Part shown: piece after piece, positions 53,543 to 63,971 of the stretch | Position numbering within the stretch: position 1 is the first letter of the stretch | Layout of the letters: each line of letters opens with the position of its first letter | Assembly (NCBI GenBank): GCA_029204045.2 | Contig: JAQNDB010000099.1 | Coordinates: forward strand, 1 to 64,000 | DNA: 64,000 nt | Direction of reading: 5' to 3' | Source of the DNA: Tillandsia leiboldiana | Taxonomy: Eukaryota; Streptophyta; Magnoliopsida; Poales; Bromeliaceae | Notes under the pieces: model-generated | Databases searched by the model: none | Told to the model about the DNA's origin: nothing | Seen by the model: only the letters and a program-made list of their open reading frames with translations | Program-made: the position numbers and the translations under genes

Positions 53543-55987
53543 ATGCCGTTCGGGCTTACGAACACCCCCGCGGTGTTCATGGATATGATGAACCGGATTT
53601 TCAGGCCTTTCATAGATCGGTTTGTAGTGGTCTTCATCGACGACATTTTGATCTATTCAGACACCGACGAGGAGCACGAAGACCACTTGCGAACCATCCT
53701 CCAGACTCTCAGGGATCAGAAGCTTTTTGCCAAACTTAAGAAATGTGAATTCTGGCTTCGCGAAGTGGGTTTTCTAGGACACGTGATCTCGGCAGAAGGA
53801 ATCGCCGTGGACCCCAAGAAGGTGGAGGCAGTGATGGACTGGCAGCCGCCGACTTCAGTGACGGAGATCCGCAGCTTCCTGGGCCTGGCCGGATATTACA
53901 GACGCTTCGTCGAGGGATTTTCGAAGATTGCGGCCCCTTTAAACCGACTGACAAAGAAGGGAGAGAAATTTGTTTGGACGGCTAAGTGCCAGGAGAGCTT
54001 CGAAGAACTCAAAAGGAGGTTAACGAGGGCACCAATTCTTGTACTACCGACGCCCGGAGAGGATTATGAAGTGTACTGTGATGCATCGAGGATCGGCCTC
54101 GGGGGTGTTTTGATGCAACAAGGGAAAGTAATAGCCTATGCTTCCCGGCAGCTGAAAGATCACGAAAAGAACTACCCGATACATGATTTGGAGCTAGCCG
54201 CGGTGGTCTTCGTTTTAAAGTTATGGAGACATTACCTCTTTGGTGTCCACTGTAATGTCTTCTCGGATCACCAAAGTCTTAAATACCTGTTCACTCAAAA
54301 GGAATTAAATTTGCGGCAGAGACGGTGGTTGGAGTTGTTGAAGGATTACGATCTAACAATTCAATACCACCCCGGGAAGGCAAATGTGGTGGCAGACGCC
54401 CTGAGCCGAAAGGAGCAACTGGAGGGGATGCCTGTGAGCACGCTAACGGAGCAGAGCGGTTTGATCGCGGAGTTTGCACGACTGAAGTTGGAAGTGGTGC
54501 CAGCGGGCGTGGTCGCACAACTGTTAACCTTGTCAGTCAAGCCGACGCTGTTCGAGAAGATCCGGGAGGGGCAACAGACTGACTCTCACTTACAACTCGT
54601 GCGAAACAAGATCTCCCTGAACCAAGAGAACGACTTTTCGGTGGAAGGCGATGGCACCCTACGGTTCCGCGGGCGGATTTGCGTGCCGGATTCATCGGAA
54701 TTGAAGGAGGAAATTTTGGCAGAGGCACACCGCGCCCCTTATACGGCGCACCCAGGAGGCACGAAGATGTACAGGGACCTCAAACAGACCTTCTGGTGGC
54801 CTAGACTGAAGGGGGATGTGACGCGTCACGTAGCTCATTGCCTAGTATGTCAACAAATTAAGGCTGAGCACCAGCGACCAGCGGGAAGGTTACAGCCCTT
54901 GCCGGTACCAGAGTGGAAGTGGGACAGAATCACCATGGATTTTGTCACGGGGTTCCCACGTTCGCAGCAGGGGCATGACACGATCTGGGTTATCGTGGAC
55001 CGGTTAACCAAGTCGGCACATTTCCTGCCCATTCACACAACATGGACCCGTGAACGGTTGGCTCAAGTCTACATCAGTGAGATCGTAAGATTACATGGAG
55101 TACCGGCATCGATCACCTCGGATAGGGACACGCGTTTTGTTTCGAAGTTCTGGCAGAATCTACAGCAGGCTCTGGGGACCAAACTACAGTTCAGCACGGC
55201 CTTCCACCCCCAGACGGACGGACAGTCGGAGCGAGTGATTCAGACTCTCGAAGACATGCTTCGCGCCTGTGTGCTAGACTGGGGAGTCGGTTGGTCACGC
55301 TACCTACCCCTCGTGGAATTCGCCTACAACAACAGCTACCAGGCTAGCATTCAAATGGCGCCCTACGAGGCCTTATACGGAAGGCGTTGCCGATCCCCGA
55401 TCTGTTGGGACGACTTAGGGGAACGGAAGTTCTTGGGACCCGACCTTGTGGAAGAAACTGAAGAAAAAGTACGCCTCATCAGACAGCGCATACTGACTGC
55501 CCAGAGTCGACAAAAGAGCTACGCAGATCAGAGGCGCCGCGACCTGGAATTTCAAGTGGGGGAACACGTGCTGCTACGAGTCTCACCATCCAAGGGAATC
55601 AAGCGTTTCGGGCTGAGGGGAAAACTGAGTCCACGGTACGTAGGGCCTTTCGAGATCCTGGAGCGCATTGGCCCGGTGGCTTACCGCCTTGCCCTACCAC
55701 CAAACCTCAACCGAGTTCATGACGTGTTCCACGTTTCGATGCTTCGAAAGTACCTGTCCGACCCAGCGCATGTTTTGGACGTCTCTACCCTCGAACTCAA
55801 AGAAGACCTAAGCTTCGAAGAAATCCCAGTGCGAATCCTGGCAAGGGAAAGTAAGACGCTGCGAAACCGAGTCATTCCCTATGTGAAGGTACTCTGGAAC
55901 AACCATGAAGAGCGAGAGGCGACGTGGGAACTGGAGTCGAAAATGAGAGAGTGCTACCCCTTTCTGTTCACCACGACCCAGTTTTGA
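53543..55987 (+). CDS. Element D copy 2 reverse transcriptase (C-terminal)-RNase H-integrase-chromodomain
   Basis: This uninterrupted frame of 814 codons ends at a natural stop 37 bp before the 3' LTR. Reverse transcriptase has FIDD at about residues 31-34. RNase H has YCDASRIG (Asp near 180) and ends with IQYHPGKANVVADALSR (about 273). The integrase HHCC domain lies at about 395-436 (HRAPYTAHPGG...CLVCQQ). The integrase core has Asp in TMDFVTG (about 466), Asp in ITSDRD (about 526) and Glu in GQSERVIQ (about 562). The GPF-type module GPFEILERIGPVAYRLALP and HDVFHVSMLRKY follow, then a chromodomain-like tail (about 755-808, FEEIPVRIL, VKVLWNNHEEREATWELE). The tail places it with chromoviruses of the Tekay/Del type. 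The first methionine is internal to Pol and the real start lies upstream. Confidence 0.95.
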   Translation: MPFGLTNTPAVFMDMMNRIFRPFIDRFVVVFIDDILIYSDTDEEHEDHLRTILQTLRDQKLFAKLKKCEFWLREVGFLGHVISAEGIAVDPKKVEAVMDWQPPTSVTEIRSFLGLAGYYRRFVEGFSKIAAPLNRLTKKGEKFVWTAKCQESFEELKRRLTRAPILVLPTPGEDYEVYCDASRIGLGGVLMQQGKVIAYASRQLKDHEKNYPIHDLELAAVVFVLKLWRHYLFGVHCNVFSDHQSLKYLFTQKELNLRQRRWLELLKDYDLTIQYHPGKANVVADALSRKEQLEGMPVSTLTEQSGLIAEFARLKLEVVPAGVVAQLLTLSVKPTLFEKIREGQQTDSHLQLVRNKISLNQENDFSVEGDGTLRFRGRICVPDSSELKEEILAEAHRAPYTAHPGGTKMYRDLKQTFWWPRLKGDVTRHVAHCLVCQQIKAEHQRPAGRLQPLPVPEWKWDRITMDFVTGFPRSQQGHDTIWVIVDRLTKSAHFLPIHTTWTRERLAQVYISEIVRLHGVPASITSDRDTRFVSKFWQNLQQALGTKLQFSTAFHPQTDGQSERVIQTLEDMLRACVLDWGVGWSRYLPLVEFAYNNSYQASIQMAPYEALYGRRCRSPICWDDLGERKFLGPDLVEETEEKVRLIRQRILTAQSRQKSYADQRRRDLEFQVGEHVLLRVSPSKGIKRFGLRGKLSPRYVGPFEILERIGPVAYRLALPPNLNRVHDVFHVSMLRKYLSDPAHVLDVSTLELKEDLSFEEIPVRILARESKTLRNRVIPYVKVLWNNHEEREATWELESKMRECYPFLFTTTQF

Positions 55988-56024
55988 GTTTCGGGGACGA
56001 AACTCGTTTTATGAGGTGAGTGGT
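55988..56024 (+). promoter_or_regulatory. PPT-proximal motif of element D copy 2
   Basis: GTTTCGGGGACGAAAC (55988-56003) is followed by GAGGTGAGTGG against the 3' LTR, as in copy 1. Confidence 0.7.
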
Positions 56025-58524
56025 GTAGTAACTGCGGGTTTAACTGTCTTGTTGCCTTTCTCGCGGTCCTGATTGAACCGTTTTCCGACTAAGGGGATTC
56101 GGGGTGTAACTTCTATTTCTTTATTTCTGGGCAGGCCGTCGGGGCTCGCGGGTATTTTTAGACAATAAAGCTCGCGAATTGGAATCCGGTGGCGCGATCG
56201 GATCTGTTTTTTCGACCCCAGAATCTCCCGGAATAAATTTTTCAAGTGGTTTAGCCGTTCAGGCGTTTAGCACGTCTTTCGAGGTAAACCAGACCCGGGT
56301 TCGTTTTCTTTTATTTGGGGACTTAGGTTTAATTTCCTTTTCCCCCGATCCCTTTGACCGACTGGTTTAAATTTGTGTGGGATGACTTAGGGTTTTCCCA
56401 CTCTCCTTATCCCGTACGACGGTTCCTCTTTTTGAAGGCGAGCGAGAAACCCTCCTTTTTTCCGAACCTCGACTTCTTGCAAGACGGAGTGAAGAATTGT
56501 TGAGCGCGGCGAGGAGAAGGAAGGGGCCATCGTCCTCCCCACGTAAACCCGGCAGCGAGCGAGGGACGATACTCGCCTCTTCCTCCCTCTTCACCGGCGA
56601 ATCGGAAGCGCGAAGTTTCGGTGAGTTTTTATTTATTTTTCTAGGGTTTCCTTCGAACCATCATACGGGGGAAGGCGGGATGATCCGGTCTGCCACGCCG
56701 CCGCCGTCGCGAGGCGCCGGATGCGCGCAGGGCTGGGTCGCCTGGGCGCGCGGGTTGGGCACCCGCGCGGGGCCTGGGCGCCGCGCGGGGCCGCCCGTGC
56801 GTGCGGGCTGGGCACCCGCGCGGGGCCTGGGCGCCGCGCGGGGCCGCCCGTGCGTGCGGGCTGGGCACCCGCGCGGGGCCTGGGCGCCGCGCGGGGCCGC
56901 CCGTGCGTGCGGACTGGGCACCCGCGCGGGACCAGGCACCGAGCGGGGGCCGCCGCAGTCAGGGAACCGTGCGGGTCTCACACCGCACGGGGCTCCGACA
57001 CGCGTGCGGCCAGCGCGGCAGCGCGGGGTCATCGCCGCGACGGGATCCGTGCAGTCTTTCGTCCCCTTGTTCCATGCTGTCGGCTACTGATATTTTTCTC
57101 GGGGAACTTCGTAGTTCGGAGAGCGCACCGGGACACGGGGGAGTAGCGCCTTGTTCGTCGCTAGTAGAGGTGGGTTTTACTTTTAAAGCCTTAGCAACTA
57201 GTCTTATCCGTTGGACGAGGTCAAGCTTATGGGTTTAATTGTGCTGATTTTTAAAATGCTATGGATCTTGTATTTGGATTAAATAACGATGGGTTTTAGA
57301 CATTATGTGTTTAATTGTGCTGATTTTTGAAATGCTATGGATCTTGGATTTGGATTAAATATCGATGGGCTTTAGACATTATGTGCTTAACTGTGCTGAT
57401 TTTTAAAATGCTATGGATCTTGTACTTGGATTAAACATTGGAGAAAGGCATTAATTATTTCGTATGGTTCTACGGTGCTTATGTTTAGATTATACACTGT
57501 TCATATAGTACTCATGCATGGATGTATATTTGCATACTTGGACGTATATGTATATGGTTTCATGATTACTATGCTCGAGGCTGCAACACGCGCACCCGCG
57601 GTTTGGCCACCGCAGAGGGTGCGCTTTTCCGGAAAAGTGGTCGTTGACCCGTGTATACCCACGAGGTGTCGTAGTGGGGCCCCCGTTGTGGTGGGGTTTG
57701 AGGCGCCAAGGTATGAGCGGTGCGACCCGTCGACGTTGATGCTCGACGTGGTCAGGTTTCATTGCAGGTGTTCGTGTTTACTTTTCCCTCACGGGAGGGT
57801 GGTTGCTCCGGATAGTTTGACGGTTGGAGTTATTACTTGCTTTCCTGCTTTCCCTATGTTTATTATGTTGCTGACTTCCCACTCCGTGACAGGTTCGTTC
57901 GGGGGTGAGAGCTAGCCGACAGTGAGGCCGAGACAGGAGCTTGCGGGTCCTTGGGGGCCCTAGACTTTAATTCTTCTCGCTTATCTTATTCTTTTTTCAT
58001 TTGATATTGTAGTCTACGGTGTGGTTCTCGATACCCTCGTGGGGTCGGTGTGGATGTCGGTATTTTGCTTTCAGATTTGAGTATGTTGATTTTAGTTTCT
58101 AGTACTGCTGGGCTGTTTTTAAGATGGAAAGTAAACAAAGAAAAGATTTGCGAAAACCGTTTTAAAAGTCTGGGTGTCGTGTGGGCACCGATTTCAAAAC
58201 CCTGTGGATTTATGACTTTCGAAACTGTTTTAGAAATCTAAGTGCCGGGTGGGCACTACTTTCGAACCATGGATTTATGCTTTCAAATTAATCTGCCCCG
58301 AGTTCAACCTGTTGTGCATGAGTAGCTGTATTTACAAATAATTGAGTTGACTGAATGTTGTGATTGGATGTTGTATGAGCCGCGACGCCGTGCATATACA
58401 GAGGAGACTCTGCCCGTTTGCGGAGTAAATCTGTATATGTGGCGGGTCTGGGCACGCGCCTGGGAAGAAAGATTTTCAAAAAAAAAAAAAAAAAGGGAGC
58501 TTGGTTAAACCCCGGGGCGTGACA
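56025..58524 (+). repeat. Element D copy 2, 3' LTR
   Basis: This 2500-bp LTR is almost identical to 35725-38227, the other well-resolved copy. It has the CATATACAGAGG hairpin variant at 58392 and ends GGGGCGTGACA. Confidence 0.95.
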
Positions 58525-58529
58525 ATTTT

Positions 58530-59414
58530 CATTAGAGGACTCGAGAGGATTGATCGAGCTTCCGGGGGGTTTTTCCGAGGACCGCGACAGTGCGTGCGCG
58601 CGCGGCGCATTTTTCGAGCGTTCCGGCAGATTTTGACAGTGAGCGGTGCGACGCTTCACCGACTTCAGCAATTGCCTGCGGAATGCATTTGAGGTGGGTT
58701 GGAATTTCTTCAAGATGTATGGAATGCCTTCTAAAGCTATTGTATGCATGTTGATCATGTTTAGCTTAATATTTATATAGCTGGTAAATCTGATAATTGC
58801 CTAGAAAACTATAGGAAGACATTTATGAGCCCCAGGTATTTTTAGTATGATCTAGGGATGATTTGACACTAGACTGCATGGTTAGTTGGCATTAGATTGG
58901 CATCTGAACCGTTTTAAAAATCGGCGGACCGGTTTTAAGGAAAACTGAGTCTTAAAAATAGTTTGAAATTATTGTGAGCTTCCAGAGAGTTTGAGTAGGT
59001 TCCGAATGCTTATGTTCTCGTGCCGGGGGGCCGAGAGGATTTTTAGAGCTCAGTGGGGTGAGTTTCTAGTGTCAGGTGAGTTAAGATCCCTGGTGGGATT
59101 ATTCTAGATCATGGGTTGGTATATTTTGATTGGTAGTGGAGATGGTTCTTCGACTTGGTTTTGAGAGGTTGGGCTCTGGCAGATTGAGTCGTGGAGGTTT
59201 CCCGACTTAGCCATGGGATGTGCATTATCAGATTGAGTCGTCGAGGGTTCTACGACATAGCTATGAGAGGGTTTGGCATTCCCTAATCCAGTCGTGGAGG
59301 GTTCCCGACTGTGTTGTGCTATCTGGGTTTTGGGTATCCGATCTGGTTGATCGGGGATCATAGCCTGTATGTGTCATTTATGAGACAGTTGAGACTGACT
59401 AGATACTAGAGCTC
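58530..59414 (+). mobile_element. Host segment H, right of element D (second assembly copy)
   Basis: No coding potential. The stretch 59155-59320 has three to four imperfect copies of a unit with CAGATTGAGTCGTGGAGG and a GGTTCCCGACT-type partner. It is cut at 59414 by LTR E; AGCTC (59410-59414) would be the left copy of the E target duplication. Confidence 0.7.
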
Positions 59415-59445
59415 TGTCACGCCCCGAGTTCAAAAACCAGTGTAT

Positions 59446-59482
<37 letters not shown>

Positions 59483-59510
59483 AAGTTGCAAATCAACCAG
59501 GGCAATGACA

Positions 59511-59580
59511 GACCGCCACATATATAGAAGAGTCCCAATCCCCTATGGAATTGAGTCTTTTCTATATATGCACGGCTAGC
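59511..59580 (-). other. Conserved LTR-terminal hairpin, LTR E
   Basis: CATATATAGAA (59519-59529) and TTCTATATATG (59560-59570) pair perfectly. Both arms differ from those of A-D in a compensating way. On the minus strand the inner stem CAATTCC/GGGATTG closes an ATAG loop. Confidence 0.8.
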
Positions 59581-59624
59581 TTGGCAACAATCATCAGAGT
59601 ACTAACTACGTACTACAAATAACA

Positions 59625-59643
59625 ATAACAACAACAACAACAA
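59625..59643. repeat. (AAC)n microsatellite
   Basis: A short run of AAC units in LTR E. Confidence 0.85.
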
Positions 59644-59879
59644 TGTTACAGATTTCTTTACAAATATATTACATCTGAATACCACTTGAATTAACTATTT
59701 CTAAATACACGGCTGTCCAAGGTCAATCTCTATATCGACATCTCGCCAATTCGTCCCGACATCCCAACACCCGCATGACCTGAAAAACAGTCACCCGAGG
59801 GTGTGAGATACACCGGAGTGTATCCCAGTGGGCACGACGAGCCGAGAAATAGCATATCGTACCTACTGGTATACAATAC

Positions 59880-60140
59880 TAGAGGATAGTAATAATCAGG
59901 GGTTAGAATAATCAGATAGGCAATCATAACGATCAGCAGATATATAATCACAGTTAGGATAAGCAATGATCATAGTTAGGATAACAGATAGGCAACATAG
60001 AGATCAACAGATATATCATCACGGAGGTTACAATTAGGATAAGCAGATACATAATAATGGAGATCACAGTTAGGATATGCAGATATATAATCATGGAACT
60101 GTATCTAATTAGAGGATAGCAAAAATCATGAGTTATGATA
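59880..60140 (-). repeat. Degenerate short tandem repeat in LTR E
   Basis: Plus-strand words AGATATATAATCA and CAGTTAGGATAAGCAG recur five to six times at irregular 30-50 bp spacing. Nothing coding is seen. Confidence 0.7.
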
Positions 60141-60659
60141 AAAGCAGGCTGAACAGGCAACATATGCATCAACAACTGAAATAACAAGTTACCCAATCAG
60201 AAGCCACCATATTGGTCATCAAGACCTCAGGGAAATTGCCCAACCTAGCACCAACCTAGCTGACATTCTCCCCTTGGGAGTCACGGGTCTTTCAACAGAC
60301 CACTTTACCGGCAAAGAACAAAGCACACGAGGAGCGACCTCGGATATGTTCGTGAAGTACAGCGGTGCGGGCGATCAATGCGAATGCTCAAGCTCACGGT
60401 CTACAGACCAGGTAATCGGCAAAAAGCCAGAACAATCCCCTCTGGGATGCAACAGTGATATCAACATCTCAACTCAATGCAGAATCAACAACAAATCTCA
60501 ACTCAATGCAATATCAACAACAGCAACTATGAAATATGAATCAATAATGTTGATAGACAGATATGACATTATCCAGAAATCACAATCTGGAGGCAACTTT
60601 ATACCAATCAACAGACCAACCAATTATGCAGACTAAACACATGTTTTTAAGAAAACATT

Positions 60660-61140
60660 TGAAAAGTCCAAACCTCGAAGAGCGTTGCCCTCGTCCTATC
60701 AAACAAGAACAGACTCAGGCGACCCTACGAAGCTCGGTAGGTTTTAGGTCCAAACCTCGCAGAGCAATGCCTTTGTCCTATCAAACAAGAACAGACTCCG
60801 GCGACCCTACGAAGTTCGGTAAAAACATCTATTTAATAAAATCATGTATTTAGCAGCATAATCGGTGAACAACAACCAATCACGAATGCAATGCGGAATA
60901 TAATCAATAATCTCATAGATCAGGATATAACACCAGCCAATCACGAAGGCAATGCGGAATATAATCAACAGCCATTATGAAATAGAACCAGGTTTAGCAA
61001 CTACAGATCAAATCATACTGTCCAAACACATGCAGTTTTAAGGAAAATCATTAAAACCAGTTTTGGGTTCAAACCTCGCAGCCTATCAAACAAGAACAGA
61101 CGCAGGCGACCCTGCGAAGCTTGGGTAAAAATTATTGTTT
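60660..61140 (-). repeat. Two- to three-copy repeat of about 98 bp in LTR E
   Basis: The segment CCAAACCTCG...CCTATCAAACAAGAACAGAC...GCGACCCTACGAAG occurs at about 60667 and 60750, and in shortened form at 61068. CAATCACGAA.GCAATGCGGA is also duplicated at about 60880 and 60938. Confidence 0.8.
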
Positions 61141-62463
61141 GAGTAAAGTACATGTGTTTAGCAGTACAGGCTTTGAAATCAAGATCATCAGAATGTCCAA
61201 TCAGGCATGGCAACTAACAGTAATATATCTCAATCAAAGGCAGACAGGCTCAAATATAACCTAGATTAACCAAAAACAGGAGTCCAACCAATACCGTACA
61301 CAGAGGGCCGAAATGCTAAAACCCGGACCGAAGATAACCCACCTGATAAATCGCAGGCGACTAATTGTATCAGCAGATCACTCGAAAATCAGATGCAGAT
61401 TGAACAAACCTGAATTAAGGATAGTATTCAGGAATAAACTTAACTTTTAATCTAATAATTTTAAATCAACTTAGAACCTGTTTATCTCTTTAACTTAACT
61501 CGACTTAAACCCTTTTTATCACTTACTATCCAAATTTGTTGACAACATATAGACCAATTCAACCTTATATTCAACATTTGGTGAAATTACCAAATTGCCC
61601 CTCCCGGGAATTCCCTTTTGGATTTTCGGGAGATTCGGGCTATCAAACTTGGCCGCTGGCTCAACCAGATTCTACTGGGACTCAACAGTCGGCTCGGTGA
61701 AACCGCCGCGATTTCTCAAATTGCGCGATTGTCACCCGGATACCGCTAAATCGACGATTTTGCCGATTTTCGGATCGTTATCCGATTTTCGCTCAACGGG
61801 AGCCGTTGGAATCCTAACAAAAAGTTTAGGAAACTATTATACACAGTACTAAACAGTACACAAGTCAATTTTGCATTTTGACCCCTAGGGTTTCTAGAAT
61901 TACACTTTTAATGCCATTTTGAGCACTGTTTTTGCTCGTTCTCTTAATCAGGATATTATTTTTACGATCCGTCACCTCCGGCAGGTTACTTACATCTTGC
62001 TGAACACCGTGCTCACCCATTTGTGGCAGCACGGATCTCGAGGCAAACTTTGGCCCATAACTATGCTCTTTCTTAGCCTAATTGCAAATTTATTTCTTCG
62101 AGACCGCAAACACAAATTCTAACACGAGCATCGCGTCCAATGACCCCAAAATAGCTAGGAATGCACTGTCGCGGCTTCGCAAACAGCCCGGAAGATTGTT
62201 TTGTTCAAACATTACATTTAAAGGTTGGTTTATCTACAACTTCGAATCTAATCATCATATAATAAAACTTTGTATATCAAAGTGGCTCTGGACAGTGCCA
62301 GGATACCACGGCTCACCTTTGGGCAGCCCAGAAACTGCTGGATCAAAGAGATCCAAAGCCTTGCTCTCTAACAATGTATACAATGCTCTAAACTTAGTTC
62401 CACACAGATCTGATTGATCTGAAGTGAGCATCAAGCTCAGGGAGCAATTTAGAGCAACTTTTA

Positions 62464-62471
62464 TATTTATA
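62464..62471 (-). promoter_or_regulatory. TATA box of LTR E
   Basis: TATAAATA on the minus strand lies in AACTATAAATATAAAAG. Downstream (toward lower coordinates) come a leader and an AGGTGAGCC donor-like site. Confidence 0.6.
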
Positions 62472-62599
62472 GTTTTGTCCAATTCCATTTCAGAGTTCTT
62501 TGAGGCATTTCATCATACACATGGCATGCACCATTTACACAACACAATCCCGAGTTGGTTCTCTGCAACCACTGCACCAAAAGCACTCTAACTTGGATA

Positions 62600-63500
62600 G
62601 AATTGATCTACTAGGTTGCAGGAGCATTCCCATCAACTTGGAGCAACTTTGCTCCACAACCTAGCCGCGGCACAAGGAGGAAGATGAAGCTAAAATCTTC
62701 GAATTTCGTGACCAACCAACTAGTACACCTGGGACCCAACCACTTGCCCATTTGGATGCTAATACTCATAACAACCTCACCTGGACCCGTGCCCGGCGAC
62801 AGGGCACGGCGACGGCGGCGGGGAGCCAAGCTCGGATTTGAGCTCAACACCTCTAATGGCGGATTTTTACAGAGCCGCTTTGAAGACCTCCAACATGGAT
62901 GGAAAGTCTCAAGACATTCCCAGGAAGCTTCCGGACCATGCCTCCCCGGCCGAAGTTGGCCGGAGCGCCGGCGGCGGCGATTTGATCCCATTTCGAACCC
63001 ATCTTGGCCGCGCTTAAACCGTGCTGCATGGTTGCCATGCAAGTGCATGGATGGACTCCCCTTGGTCCCTAGAAGAGTTCTGGGCAGGTGGCCAGCGTCG
63101 GAGAAGCTCGCCGGTGCCGGAGCACGAAGCTCGGCCAACATGCATAAAACCCGAAAAATAGGGCATAAATCTGCCACTCACTGGATTAACCATACTCCAC
63201 CAAATTTGGTGTAGTTGGTACCTACCACCAACAATCCAAGCACACCAATTTTCAGCTATTTTTGTTGATTGGTTGCATAGTTATGCCGAGGCGGAGCAAA
63301 CTTAGGTCTCCGGCCAACTTTTTCTCCCGCCGGCCATACAACGTGCATGGGGGCTCGGGGCTTGGCAGGGAGCATTCTAAGGTCCTATCTAAGCCACTGC
63401 TAGTGGCCTCGGGCTTATACATCCAAGGGTTAGTGAGCCTTACCTTCGCCGGAGTCGGTGATGTTACGGAATTTGAGTTGGCGTAGTTTCGTGAAAGTCT
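62600..63500. other. GC-richer stretch of unknown nature
   Basis: Opposing open frames occur (minus 62611-63177, 188 codons; plus 62684-63214, 176 codons). Neither shows a recognisable domain and both are Arg/Pro-rich in the GC-rich centre. The position upstream of the LTR E TATA box suggests U3 sequence. Confidence 0.4.
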
Positions 63501-63687
63501 CAAGTCTTGAAGATTGAAGGTGAAGAAAGTTGGATCATTTAACTCAATCTCAAGAAAGAAGAATTCAAAAGGATCAGGTATGTTTAACTAAAGATTTTGT
63601 GTGATCCGAATACTTCTTGTAGTGTAGAAACACTTGGAAGAATCTTTCATTGCATAAAAATCAAAAACTGGACTTGGGACATGTTCA

Positions 63688-63971
63688 GGATCCGGATCAG
63701 GTTGTTCAATCCGGATCCCGAAGGTGGTTCGTTCATACACCGGTTCAATCCGGATCGTAGCCTCTCTTGATCCGGATCCCGAGCACTGAGTTTACCATCT
63801 TCCTTGAACGATCCGGATCAGGCTTCGCAATCCGGATCCCGAACGTTGATGTTTGGTGAACTGTATGAACGATCCGGATCAAGCACTTCGATCCGGATCC
63901 CGAACCTTCGTTTTTCTGGAACTACCTGACTCGTTACGACGATCCGGATCACAACTAATCCGATCCGGATC
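63688..63971. repeat. Array of paired GATCCGGATC palindromes
   Basis: Ten ATCCGGATC sites occur as five pairs, at about 63688/63708, 63747/63769, 63810/63829, 63871/63890 and 63941/63962. Within pairs the spacing is 19-22 bp; between pairs it is about 60-70 bp. Eight-base or longer palindromic cores are kept while the spacers differ. The array runs close to the window edge and may continue beyond it. Confidence 0.85.

Larger units (their letters stand above)
48426..58524 (+). mobile_element. Element D, copy 2 (probably the same insertion as copy 1)
   Basis: LTRs are at 48426-50937 and 56025-58524, the primer site at 50946-50956, and the target duplication ATTTT at 48421-48425 and 58525-58529. 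Both flanks are the same host sequence as for copy 1, which two independent insertions would not produce. In this copy the first half of the coding region carries one-base indels while everything from 53543 on is intact, the mirror image of copy 1. A 15-bp in-frame deletion just after the protease active site (near 52680) is the clearest non-homopolymer difference. Confidence 0.93.
59415..63640 (-). mobile_element. LTR E: long Tekay-like LTR on the minus strand (right end not fixed)
   Basis: Read on the minus strand, the LTR ends CTCGGGGCGTGACA at 59415, preceded by an A-run (plus-strand T-run 59451-59476), the terminal hairpin (59519-59570), several tandem repeats, and a promoter at 62464-62471 with a leader and an AGGTGAGCC splice-donor-like site (plus-strand about 62310-62318). 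This is the same order as in LTRs B, C and D, seen in reverse. The start of the LTR should lie upstream of the TATA box (above 62.5 kb) but I could not identify it. The stated right limit is a guess. Confidence 0.6.

Noticed and set aside
62611..63214. Possible host gene on either strand
   Set aside because: Opposing frames of similar length, no domain, and location upstream of the LTR E promoter. More likely LTR U3 sequence, but the evidence is thin.
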